NCBI RefSeq assembly: GCF_002993885.1
Contig: NZ_CM009578.1
Span: forward strand, 437,251 to 501,250
Direction: 5' to 3'
DNA from: Sphingopyxis lindanitolerans
GTDB lineage: Bacteria; Pseudomonadota; Alphaproteobacteria; Sphingomonadales; Sphingomonadaceae
DNA length: 64,000 bases
Under the pieces are notes generated by a model. That model made no database searches. It had not been told where the DNA came from and saw nothing but the letters and a program-made list of their open reading frames with translations. Positions 18,233-26,447 of the stretch are shown here, in pieces. Each line of letters opens with the position of its first letter. Position 1 is the stretch's first letter. The translations under genes and the position numbers were made by a program.

Positions 18233-19528
18233 TCAGTGACGCAATCGCGCGCCTGACAGCTGCCGGAGAAAGCGGCCACGATCAAATAATATAAAGGAAA
18301 CTATGACGGTAAAGGCCGATACGACGCCTAGTGCGGAAATCGCGCCCATCCCACCGTAACGCGGCACCAGGATCATGTTCAGTCCAACCGCGAGGACAAG
18401 GCCCGATAGCTCGATCATGGCCAGCATCTTTCCGTTATTGACACAGATATACAGCTTCGTCGTCAACTGCCTCAGGAATAAAAAGGGAATGGAAAACAGG
18501 CTTATCAAAAGAATATATACGGTTTCATGATATTTCGGGCCGAATATATATTCGAAAATAAACAGCGAGAAAACAGACAGGAATATCACAACTAAAAACG
18601 ATGAAAGAAGAAGCCGCTTTGCTATGAAAAATATCTTTTGATAAAATTTATCATTGTCCTCACTATAAGACGTCACGAGGTCGGGAAAAACAGCCAACGT
18701 CAACGCATAGGGGATAAATTGCAACGCTTGGTTGATTTGCGGAACAAGCGCGTAGGTTCCCACCTCATAAGGCCCCAGATAGAAGCGCAACATCATCGTG
18801 CCGATGCCAAGATAGAGCGTGAAAAATATGGTCGCCGAAAACAAATAGCTGCTTTGCGCCAGCAGGGGCCGGAAACCGCTGGCCTCCGGTCGCCATGTCC
18901 ACGGCATCGGCCCGCCGAGAAGCCGCACGGCGAGCAGCAATCCCGCCGCCTCCAGGACGAACATCCCGGCGTGGAGCCAGCCGACCTGGACGATCCCGAA
19001 CCCCGCGAAAATTGCGGACAGCTTGGCGACCGATCCCGTCGCGTTCGATATCATTCGCATGCGCGCGGCATTGTGGAACGCCGACACGGAATTGGTCCAC
19101 GCCAGCAGCGACGATGTCAGCGGCGACAGAATGACCGGAATCATGAAAATGTAGAATAGCGACCGCTCTTCTGGTGAGAGGGCGCCGGACGTTCCGACGA
19201 ATAACAACACCGCCGCTATTGCGGGCAAATAGACTATGATCTTGAGGGTGAAGACGGTGCCCAGGAGCCGGGCGGCTCGCTCTGGCGTTTCCACCAGTTT
19301 CTTGATGAGCAAACCTTCAAGCCCCAAATCGCCGGCAACGAGCAGGACCCCGATGATGGACAGGGTAAAGGCCCAGTGACCATAGGCCACAGGCCCCAGA
19401 ATACGGGTCATGGCCGCAATGCAGAGCAGATTAAGAGCACTGCTCGACACCCGCTCGGAGAATATCCAAAGCGCTCCGGCCGTGCTCCTGGAAAGCCGCT
19501 TTGGCACGATATTGTCTATGAACCGCAA
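18233..19528 (-). CDS. wzx: Wzx-like oligosaccharide flippase (MOP superfamily)
   Basis: A 431-residue membrane protein with about 12 hydrophobic helices and the N-terminal pattern GALWIFSERVSSSALNLLCIAAMTRILGP of polysaccharide transporters. It would flip the lipid-linked repeat unit from cytoplasm to periplasm. The only suitable start is a TTG at 19528 with CAGGAA upstream; it begins three bases after the stop of the preceding glycosyltransferase gene, so the two are coupled. The distal half is AT-rich (phenylalanine, isoleucine and lysine codons dominate), a sign of foreign origin or relaxed selection. It is the last gene in the long minus-strand run that begins at 31791. Confidence 0.88.
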   Translation of the reverse strand: MRFIDNIVPKRLSRSTAGALWIFSERVSSSALNLLCIAAMTRILGPVAYGHWAFTLSIIGVLLVAGDLGLEGLLIKKLVETPERAARLLGTVFTLKIIVYLPAIAAVLLFVGTSGALSPEERSLFYIFMIPVILSPLTSSLLAWTNSVSAFHNAARMRMISNATGSVAKLSAIFAGFGIVQVGWLHAGMFVLEAAGLLLAVRLLGGPMPWTWRPEASGFRPLLAQSSYLFSATIFFTLYLGIGTMMLRFYLGPYEVGTYALVPQINQALQFIPYALTLAVFPDLVTSYSEDNDKFYQKIFFIAKRLLLSSFLVVIFLSVFSLFIFEYIFGPKYHETVYILLISLFSIPFLFLRQLTTKLYICVNNGKMLAMIELSGLVLAVGLNMILVPRYGGMGAISALGVVSAFTVIVSFILFDRGRFLRQLSGARLRH

Positions 19529-19531
19529 TGC

Positions 19532-20548
19532 TTATTCCTGAACAGGGCCGAGATGGGCTATTAATTCGACCCTATCCAAAGCGAAAGCGTCGCTGAAACG
19601 AATAGTCGCATTGGCGATATCCGCCTTTTTGGCAAGAACATCATCGCGCGTAAGGTTTGCGCGCGCCCCTATCTCGATACCGGCGCCGCTCCATTCCAGA
19701 ACATCCAGATAATGTTCAAGACGCTTCCCATAATAAAGGCAGGGGATACCTGCCTCAAGATACTCGAAAGTTTTAGAAGGCAATCCTGGGCCATCAAAAT
19801 CGCACGCCAGGGCCACAAGCCCGCAATCGCAGCCAGCGGCAACCCGCCGAAGATTTTCACGGTCAAGCTTTCCAAGATGGCGAACATCCGGCCGGCCGCT
19901 TAACTCGGGCGGCAGTGGGTCGCCGGAGGCTATCAGCAGCTGAAATCGGCCCTGCGTCACTCTATGCAGTTGCTCGGTGGCAGCCGCGAGGCCGCGGGTC
20001 CGATTGATCTGGCCGGCAAAAAGGACTTTCAACGGTTCATCATCGCCGTGACGATAGGATGCCGGGCCGGAATCCATGTTCGGAGCATGGATTGCATACC
20101 ACAACCGCACCGCCTTTGCCCGATGCAGGATCGGCTGTTCCAGAAAATCCTGCGATGGCACCAGCAGGCGGTTGCTGGCTGACAGGGCCGTATTTTCGAT
20201 CCGATCGAATAGCCGCCGACGCATTCGTCGATCAAAGCGCACGCCGCCCAGCGTAACAGGGTAGCTGTCCCACACAATGGAGACGATGGTTTTTCCGAAC
20301 AATCGCGCCAAGAACGCATAGTGCCAGGACATAAGCAGCGGCGTATGAAGCAGAACTATATCGCTCCGCTTGATCAGACCCAGATGTTCAAACCTAAACC
20401 CCCGAATTCTGTTGGAACGCCGGACTTCGAGATCGAGTCCGGCGAAGCTCAATCCGCTAGCAATATTGTCCATGATCCGGGCCTCGGCACCACCGGGAGA
20501 GGCTATGAACATTGCGACGCGGGGTCTCGGGACAGATGTTGACGTCAC
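19532..20548 (-). CDS. GT-B fold glycosyltransferase (group 1 type)
   Basis: A 338-residue predicted cytoplasmic glycosyltransferase. The C-terminal half has the donor-binding pattern KVLFAGQINRTRGLAAA, then GLPSKTFEYLEAGIPCLYYG (about residues 265-285), where the Glu of FEYLEAG corresponds to the conserved nucleotide-sugar-binding glutamate. The N-terminal half is divergent. The start is a GTG at 20548 preceded by AGGTGG. It precedes wzx with a three-base gap. With the WbuB-like enzyme and the phosphoglycosyltransferase it makes three transferases in the locus, which suggests a trisaccharide repeat. Donor and acceptor cannot be read from the sequence. Confidence 0.8.
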   Translation of the reverse strand: MTSTSVPRPRVAMFIASPGGAEARIMDNIASGLSFAGLDLEVRRSNRIRGFRFEHLGLIKRSDIVLLHTPLLMSWHYAFLARLFGKTIVSIVWDSYPVTLGGVRFDRRMRRRLFDRIENTALSASNRLLVPSQDFLEQPILHRAKAVRLWYAIHAPNMDSGPASYRHGDDEPLKVLFAGQINRTRGLAAATEQLHRVTQGRFQLLIASGDPLPPELSGRPDVRHLGKLDRENLRRVAAGCDCGLVALACDFDGPGLPSKTFEYLEAGIPCLYYGKRLEHYLDVLEWSGAGIEIGARANLTRDDVLAKKADIANATIRFSDAFALDRVELIAHLGPVQE

Positions 20549-20726
20549 ACTTCCACCTTCTTGACATATCGCCGGAAAACCGCCCGCCTTGCTCTTTAAG
20601 TCGGTCCCTCAATTCCATTCTGGCGTAAGTTGCGCACCCTGCCTGGTGAGGCAAAAGGACGACAGCAATGCCGAAAGCTTGCCCGGCCTCGTTTGCCGCG
20701 CCGATTGGCGAAATCACCGTCGTAGA

Positions 20727-21881
20727 TCATATATAATCATGCATGCGGATACCGTCCCAGCCGTTCGACAAACGAGCGGTACCGACGATCAACTTGACCA
20801 CGCGCTCGGACGTGTTGCGGATCGCATAGTCGTCGGGGATCGGGCAGCGTTCGCCGCGCGCGCGGCGGTCGGCGTGAATCCGCGTCACCAGTTCGACCGC
20901 TTCCAATATCGTATCGCTGTGCAGGCCCGTGACGACGATATTTCCCGTATCGAGCGCTTCGGGGCGTTCGATCGCGTCGCGCGGCGTAATCGCCGCAAAG
21001 TCGAGAAGGCTCGATTCCTCGGCGATCGTGCCGCTGTCGCTGATGGCGCAGAAGGCGTTCATCTGGAGATGGTTATAATCGTGGAAGCCGAACGGCTTCA
21101 GGTCGCGGACGCGGGGGTCGAGCGTGACGCCGTCCAATGCGTCGAGCCGCTTGCGCGTGCGCGGGTGGGTGGAGACGATCACGGGGACATCATATGTCTC
21201 CGCCAGCAGGTTGAGCGCGGCGACGAGTTGCCCCAGCCGCTCCTTGCTGTCGACATTCTCCTCGCGGTGGAGCGAGACGATGAAATATTTCCCGGCCTCG
21301 AGCCCGAGCCGCCCCAAAACGTCCGAACCCTCGATCGCGCCGCGATAATGATCGAGCACCTCGCGCATCGGCGATCCCGTCAGATAGATGCGGCGGTGCG
21401 CCATGCCTTCGCTCAACAGATGGCGCCGCGCATGTTCGGTGTAGACGAGGTTGAAATCGCTGATGTGATCGACGAGCCGGCGATTGGTTTCTTCGGGCAC
21501 GTTGCGGTCGAAGCTGCGGTTGCCCGCCTCCATGTGATAGACCGGGATTTTCATCCGCCGCGCCATGATGGCGGCGATGGCGCTGTTCGTATCCCCCAGG
21601 ACGAGCAGGGCGTCGGGCCGGTTCGCCCGCAGTTCCTTTTCGGTTTCGATCAGGATGCCGCCGAGCACGGCGCCAAGGCTGCTGGTATCCACTCCCAGGA
21701 AATTGTCGGGCTTGCGCACGCCAAGATCGGAAAAAAACACCTCATTCAGCTCATAATCCCAATTCTGTCCGGTGTGGACGATGCGGTGATCGCAATAATC
21801 GTCGAGCACCGCCATCACCCGCGAAAGGCGGATGATTTCAGGGCGGGTTCCCAGGACCGTGGTGACTTTTAACTTGGACAT
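20727..21881 (-). CDS. capG: UDP-GlcNAc 2-epimerase-type enzyme of UDP-L-FucNAc synthesis (CapG/WbjD/FnlC)
   Basis: A 384-residue non-hydrolysing epimerase of the WecB superfamily: VLGTRPEIIRLS (residues 9-20), HTGQNWDYELN, VLGDTNSAI, HMEAGNRSFDRNVPEE, and ISDSGTIAEESS. The HTGQ and GNRSFD variants, compared with HxExxQ and AGLRSG in true WecB, fit the CapG/FnlC subgroup that turns UDP-N-acetyl-L-pneumosamine into UDP-N-acetyl-L-fucosamine. It directly follows capF and capE in the same direction with a 30-base gap, giving the full three-enzyme pathway from UDP-GlcNAc. A second, classical WecB is encoded at 32053-33171. Confidence 0.92.
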   Translation of the reverse strand: MSKLKVTTVLGTRPEIIRLSRVMAVLDDYCDHRIVHTGQNWDYELNEVFFSDLGVRKPDNFLGVDTSSLGAVLGGILIETEKELRANRPDALLVLGDTNSAIAAIMARRMKIPVYHMEAGNRSFDRNVPEETNRRLVDHISDFNLVYTEHARRHLLSEGMAHRRIYLTGSPMREVLDHYRGAIEGSDVLGRLGLEAGKYFIVSLHREENVDSKERLGQLVAALNLLAETYDVPVIVSTHPRTRKRLDALDGVTLDPRVRDLKPFGFHDYNHLQMNAFCAISDSGTIAEESSLLDFAAITPRDAIERPEALDTGNIVVTGLHSDTILEAVELVTRIHADRRARGERCPIPDDYAIRNTSERVVKLIVGTARLSNGWDGIRMHDYI

Positions 21882-21911
21882 TCGAAGAAGATTCTCTTTT
21901 CGCGCGCGACC

Positions 21912-23027
21912 CTAGACCGGATCGGCATAGGTGTCGGGATTGGCCGGGTCGAACAGATGGTGCGACCAGAAGAAGGTGATGACCTCCCCCTCGCCGCGAT
22001 TCTCGATATTGTGCGTGTGGAGCGGCGGCATGTCGATGGCAACGGGCCGGTCGCCCGAAACGGCGAACTCCTGCACGTCATCGGTCAGAACGCGGCGAAT
22101 GCGGATCAGCGCCTCGCCTTTCACCACCAGAAAGCGTTCGACCAGATCGAGGTGGAAATGGTCGCCGCGCTTCTGGCCCGGCAGCGTCGTCGACAGAAAG
22201 CTCTGCGCCGCATTGCCCCCCTTTGCGCTCTCGAACAATATGCCGCGTGGGTCGGCGTTGACCTTGAGCGGGCGCGGATAATGCGTCGGATAGCCGCCGG
22301 TGCGATAGGTGTTGAACAGCGCGAGATCGAAGGGATCCGAAAGGTCGGGAAAGATGTTCGCGGTGTAGAGCGCGTGAAAGTGCCGCAGCTTCGCATCAAG
22401 ATCGGCCACCGTCATGTCCCGCCCCTTTGGCGCAAGCCGCCCGGTCCGTCCGTCCAGAACCGCGTCGATCGCCATCTGCGCCGCGGCGCCGGCATGCAGC
22501 AATTGCACGCGGCCATCGGCGTTGATGCTTGGCGTTTCGCCGCGCCAGAGCGTGTCGATCAGCGTCGCGGTCACATTATTATAATTGGGCCGCGCGCATT
22601 CGCCAAAAATATGCGGCAGCACCAGATCGGTATAGCTGGGCGCAAAGGCCGCCAATATCTCCCCGGCGATGCGCTTCGAGCGCCCATAGGGCGTGTCGCT
22701 CGCGGCATGGGTCGAATTGGCATAGACGATATGCGGCGTCACACCCGCGGTCTCGAGGCCGCGCACAAGCGCGCGGGCGATGTCGGGGTTGGCGCGTTCG
22801 ACGACGGCCTCTTCTCCGCGGTTGACGCCGGCGAAATGAAGCACCGCATCGACCCCCTCCAGCGCGGCGGAAAGGCGCGCGGCGTCGGCGAAGGTCGCGT
22901 GATCGATCTGGATCAAGTCATACGGCGGCGGCGCGCCGCGAAAGCGCGCGGCGCATATCGCGGCATGGATGCGGCCGGCCGCGTGCCAGCCGATCAAGCC
23001 CCCCGCCCCCGTAACGGCTATCTTCAC
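21912..23027 (-). CDS. capF: CapF/WbjC/FnlB bifunctional reductase of UDP-L-FucNAc synthesis
   Basis: A 371-residue protein with an N-terminal SDR domain (VTGAGGLIGWHAA, residues 5-17; SDTPYGRSKRIAGE with Tyr-Lys) and a C-terminal cupin domain of about 110 residues (RGDHFHLDLVERFLVVKGEALIRIR with metal-ligand histidines, then PPLHTHNIENRGEGE). In CapF the cupin does a C3 epimerisation and the SDR domain an NADPH-dependent C4 reduction, giving UDP-N-acetyl-L-pneumosamine. It begins with GTG and overlaps the capE stop by four bases (GTGA). Confidence 0.93.
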   Translation of the reverse strand: MKIAVTGAGGLIGWHAAGRIHAAICAARFRGAPPPYDLIQIDHATFADAARLSAALEGVDAVLHFAGVNRGEEAVVERANPDIARALVRGLETAGVTPHIVYANSTHAASDTPYGRSKRIAGEILAAFAPSYTDLVLPHIFGECARPNYNNVTATLIDTLWRGETPSINADGRVQLLHAGAAAQMAIDAVLDGRTGRLAPKGRDMTVADLDAKLRHFHALYTANIFPDLSDPFDLALFNTYRTGGYPTHYPRPLKVNADPRGILFESAKGGNAAQSFLSTTLPGQKRGDHFHLDLVERFLVVKGEALIRIRRVLTDDVQEFAVSGDRPVAIDMPPLHTHNIENRGEGEVITFFWSHHLFDPANPDTYADPV

Positions 23028-24067
23028 GGTCGCTTCGCCTGCCAGGACGCCACTTCGGCCTGCACTTCGGGGAGCGACATCAGCAAATCTTTCACTTCCG
23101 CGACCTCGAGGCGCTGGGCATTGTGCGAATGAAAATCCTGATAGCTGTGCGTTTCCGCTTCGCCCTCGCTGACGTAGGCGCTGTAGTTCAGGTCGCGCTC
23201 GTCGAGGCGGAGCCTGTAATATTCGCCCATATCCTCCGAGCTTGATAGTTCCTGGGCGCTGGCGAGCGTCTCGAACAATTTTTCGGCATGCCGCCAGCCG
23301 ATGACATTGACCTCATGATCGGGAACGCCGAAAATCTCCTTCAGGGCCGTGACCAGATCGCCAATCGTCGATGCCGGCGCCTTCTTGATGAACAGATCGC
23401 CCTGCCGCGCATGATCGAAAGCGAAGCGCACAAGCGCGACGCTGTCACGCAGCGGCATCAGGAAGCGCGTCATTTCAGGCTCGGTCACCGTGATGGGCTG
23501 GCCGGCCTTGATCTGCTTGATGAACAGCGGAATGACCGAGCCACGCGAATACATGACGTTGCCGTATCGCACGCAACTGATCGTCGTATCGGCCTTGCTG
23601 CCGATTTCGCGCGCCGCCGATTGCGCCAGCTTTTCCATCAGGGCTTTCGATATGCCCATCGCGTTGATCGGCATCACCGCCTTGTCCGTCGACAGGCACA
23701 CGACGCTCTGGACCTTGCTCGCGAGCGCGGCCCGGATGATATTTTCGGAACCGAGAATATTCGTGCGCACGGCTTCGAGCGGGAAGAACTCGCAGCTCGG
23801 GACTTGCTTCAAGGCTGCGGCGTGAAAGATGGCGTCGACTCCCGCCACGGCCCGGTCGACGCTGCTGCGGTCGCGAACGTCGCCAATATAATAGCGCACG
23901 CGGCCATCGTGGAGCTGATTACGAAGCGCGTCCTGCTTCTCCTCATCCCGGCTGAAAACACGAACCTCTTCGATATCCCCGTGCAGCAATTCGCGCAGCA
24001 TGGTCTTGCCGAAGCTTCCGGTTCCGCCCGTGATGAGAACTGATTTAATCGAAGCCATTTTTTCCAT
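23024..24067 (-). CDS. capE: CapE/WbjB/FnlA UDP-GlcNAc 5-inverting 4,6-dehydratase
   Basis: A 347-residue soluble SDR dehydratase without the membrane region of WbpM. It has LITGGTGSFGKTMLRELL (residues 11-28), a DVRDRSSVDRAV segment, and the MxxxK catalytic pattern in CLSTDKAVMPINAMGISK. It performs the first step from UDP-GlcNAc to UDP-L-FucNAc, a 4,6-dehydration with C5 inversion. AGAGGTG lies just upstream of the ATG. It heads the capE-capF-capG set, with only 56 bases to the upstream epimerase gene, so it is probably cotranscribed with the whole export run. Soluble FlaA1/PseB-type enzymes are close relatives, but capF and capG decide the assignment. Confidence 0.93.
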   Translation of the reverse strand: MEKMASIKSVLITGGTGSFGKTMLRELLHGDIEEVRVFSRDEEKQDALRNQLHDGRVRYYIGDVRDRSSVDRAVAGVDAIFHAAALKQVPSCEFFPLEAVRTNILGSENIIRAALASKVQSVVCLSTDKAVMPINAMGISKALMEKLAQSAAREIGSKADTTISCVRYGNVMYSRGSVIPLFIKQIKAGQPITVTEPEMTRFLMPLRDSVALVRFAFDHARQGDLFIKKAPASTIGDLVTALKEIFGVPDHEVNVIGWRHAEKLFETLASAQELSSSEDMGEYYRLRLDERDLNYSAYVSEGEAETHSYQDFHSHNAQRLEVAEVKDLLMSLPEVQAEVASWQAKRP

Positions 24068-24123
24068 TCACCTCTGGATTCTCAACTCACGGCATGGCGG
24101 CGGCACGCGCCCAACCACACACG

Positions 24124-25164
24124 TCAGTCATTTCGATAATAGTCGCGATACCATTCAACGAATTTGGCAACGCCCTCTTCTATATCGGTTTCGGGCCGAT
24201 ATCCGGTCAGCGACTGGAGCAAAGCGCTGTCCGCCCAAGTTGCGGGCACATCGCCTTTTTGCATCTCCATCATATGCCGCTTCGCCGGAATCCCGACCGC
24301 CTTTTCGATCGCTTCGACAAAATCGAGCAATTTGACCTTCTGCCCGTTGCCGATATTGACGATCCGGAACGGTGCGACGCGCGAGAGGCTGTCCCCCGCC
24401 GCGGGCCTATGCGACGGACGCTCGGGCACCGCGTCGATCAGCAGGCGAATGCCGCGGACCAAATCGTCCACATAGGTAAAGTCGCGGTACATCTCGCCCT
24501 GATTGTAAATGTCGATCGGGCGGCCGCCGAAAATCGCGTCAACGAACTTGTAGAGCGCCATATCGGGGCGTCCCCACGGGCCATAGACGGTGAAAAAGCG
24601 GAACATGGTGGTCGGCAGGCTCCAGAGGTGCGCATAGCTGTGCGCCATGCTCTCATTGGCCTTCTTGGTCGCCGCGTAGATGGTGAGCTGCGCGTCCGCC
24701 TTTTCCGTCTCGATGAACGGCATCTCCTCATTGGCGCCGTAGACCGAGGAAGTGGAGGCCATCAGCAGGTGCGCCACCTCCAACCGTCGCGCCGCTTCCA
24801 TCACGTTGAAACTGCCCACGATATTGCTGTCGATATAGGCGCGCGGATTTTCGAGGCTGTAGCGCACGCCCGCCTGGGCGGCGAGGTGGACGATGACGTC
24901 CGGCCGGAAATCGTCGGCCACGCGGTCGAACAGCGCCTGATCCTCCAGCATTCCCTCGATGGCGGTGAAGTCCGCCGCCTGGAGCAGCATGGCGTGCCGG
25001 CGCTGCTTGAGCCGCACGTCATAATAATCGGTCATCCCGTCATAGCCGCAAACGCGGAACCCCTCGGCAAGCAGCAGCTTCGCAAGATGAAAGCCGATAA
25101 AGCCGGCGGTGCCCGTGATCAGAACCCGGCGCGCAGGCGAAGAAGATATAGGGGTCACAGCCAT
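24124..25164 (-). CDS. UDP-glucuronate 4-epimerase (NAD-dependent epimerase)
   Basis: A 346-residue SDR epimerase with [13 protein letters not shown] (residues 16-28), [39 protein letters not shown] and catalytic YAATK in [17 protein letters not shown]. The combination NDYYDxxLKxxR and [11 protein letters not shown] is characteristic of bacterial UDP-glucuronate 4-epimerases (LpsL/Gae type), which make UDP-galacturonate. The substrate would come from Ugd (5047-6249). It lies between the unknown protein gene downstream of wzc and capE, in the same direction. Other C4-epimerisations of UDP-uronates are possible. Confidence 0.88.
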   Translation of the reverse strand: MAVTPISSSPARRVLITGTAGFIGFHLAKLLLAEGFRVCGYDGMTDYYDVRLKQRRHAMLLQAADFTAIEGMLEDQALFDRVADDFRPDVIVHLAAQAGVRYSLENPRAYIDSNIVGSFNVMEAARRLEVAHLLMASTSSVYGANEEMPFIETEKADAQLTIYAATKKANESMAHSYAHLWSLPTTMFRFFTVYGPWGRPDMALYKFVDAIFGGRPIDIYNQGEMYRDFTYVDDLVRGIRLLIDAVPERPSHRPAAGDSLSRVAPFRIVNIGNGQKVKLLDFVEAIEKAVGIPAKRHMMEMQKGDVPATWADSALLQSLTGYRPETDIEEGVAKFVEWYRDYYRND

Positions 25165-25201
25165 TATTCTTTCAAAGTCCGTCCGAAACCGCCGGGAAGA
25201 C

Positions 25202-26413
25202 CTAATCGATGCGCCTGAGGTTCAGGCGGCGGAATTGCGCATCGATCCCCGCCGACATGTCCGGGACATTCACGTTGACCGAAAGCCAGTACCAACGACA
25301 GGTATCGCTCGCGATGGTCAGGCTGGCGCGCTGATGCCCGACGCCAAGATTGATGACCTGCGCGGTATCGGGGTTGCTGCCCGTCTCCGCGCAAGCGACG
25401 CGCGCCGTCAGCACATTTTTTTCGAGAGCCGCGTCCCCGACAATATCCCATTCCATCTCATAGGCGCCGGGTGCAAGCTCGACCAGCCGACGGGCGGCAT
25501 AGCCGCGCGCACCGGCAATCGCGGAAATCGCCAACAGCTTGTGCTCCGGGTCGATCGTCGCGCCCAGATTGCCCGATGACGCCAAGGCCCAGTCGATCGG
25601 CGGCAGCGCGGACGGCCTTGAGAAATCCCCGTTGAAGACGGCCCCCTCGGCTAGCCGCGACGAAGGCGTCCGATCCAGGGCGGCAACCATCTGCTGCAAG
25701 GCATCGAAATGCCCATAGTCGGCCAGGCGTCGGGCAAGGATGCGGTCGGCGTCACTGATTTCGGTCTGCCGCCAAGGCGCCCCGGCGACGAGAACGCGCA
25801 GCTTGGCCGCATTTTCCAAGCTTGCGGGCACGGACACCACGGCGTTCCAGTAGCGATCCGACCAACTCGGCTTCGGCCCGATGAACGGCGCGAGCGTCGT
25901 GGCGGCTCCAGGCCTTGCGGTCGCCTGGGCCATCGCCTTGAGATAGAGTGACCGCAAACTTTCGTTGGTCAGAATGGCGCGCGACATCCACAAAAAGAAC
26001 GAGGGTTCGTCACCGCGCAGCGCCGCGGCCTCTATCGAAGCCGAAGTGATCAGCGAACTCCGGCGCGTAAGCTTGCCGCCGAGATCGAGCAGAGCCTGCC
26101 TCCTGGCGCCTTCGGCTCGGTCCATCGACGCGATCAATATCCCCAGCGCCGCGGAGGACAAGGGCTCGCTCCGGTAAGCGACCGAAGCCAGTTTGCGCTC
26201 GCGCGGGGAAATGACGGCCTTCACATCCTGCTTTTGCCGCGCGGCATAGGAAGCAAAGGCCAGATTGGCCTTCGCCTGCCCCATTGGGCCGACGCCGATG
26301 ATGACCGACCTGCTCGGATATTTGACCTGGCTGGCGATCACCGCGCTCGATGCACCGACCAGCACAGTCAGAACGCCCGCCGTCAGCCAAAGCAATATTC
26401 GCGCGACAATCAC
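25202..26413 (-). CDS. Unknown membrane-anchored protein associated with Wza/Wzc export genes
   Basis: I do not recognise a family. The 403-residue protein starts with a GTG at 26413 and has one N-terminal hydrophobic segment (residues 5-27), a helical alanine-rich region (about 60-240), and a C-terminal part from about 255 that reads like a beta-sandwich carbohydrate-binding-type domain ([17 protein letters not shown], then YEMEWDIVG and alternating short strands with [13 protein letters not shown]). It would be periplasmic or membrane-tethered. It follows wzc by 34 bases and precedes the UDP-glucuronate 4-epimerase gene by 37, so it belongs to the export operon. A role in polymer binding or length control is inference only. 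Confidence 0.75.
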   Translation of the reverse strand: MIVARILLWLTAGVLTVLVGASSAVIASQVKYPSRSVIIGVGPMGQAKANLAFASYAARQKQDVKAVISPRERKLASVAYRSEPLSSAALGILIASMDRAEGARRQALLDLGGKLTRRSSLITSASIEAAALRGDEPSFFLWMSRAILTNESLRSLYLKAMAQATARPGAATTLAPFIGPKPSWSDRYWNAVVSVPASLENAAKLRVLVAGAPWRQTEISDADRILARRLADYGHFDALQQMVAALDRTPSSRLAEGAVFNGDFSRPSALPPIDWALASSGNLGATIDPEHKLLAISAIAGARGYAARRLVELAPGAYEMEWDIVGDAALEKNVLTARVACAETGSNPDTAQVINLGVGHQRASLTIASDTCRWYWLSVNVNVPDMSAGIDAQFRRLNLRRID

Positions 26414-26447
26414 CGCTTCACCAAATTCTCATGTCGACCAGACCAGG

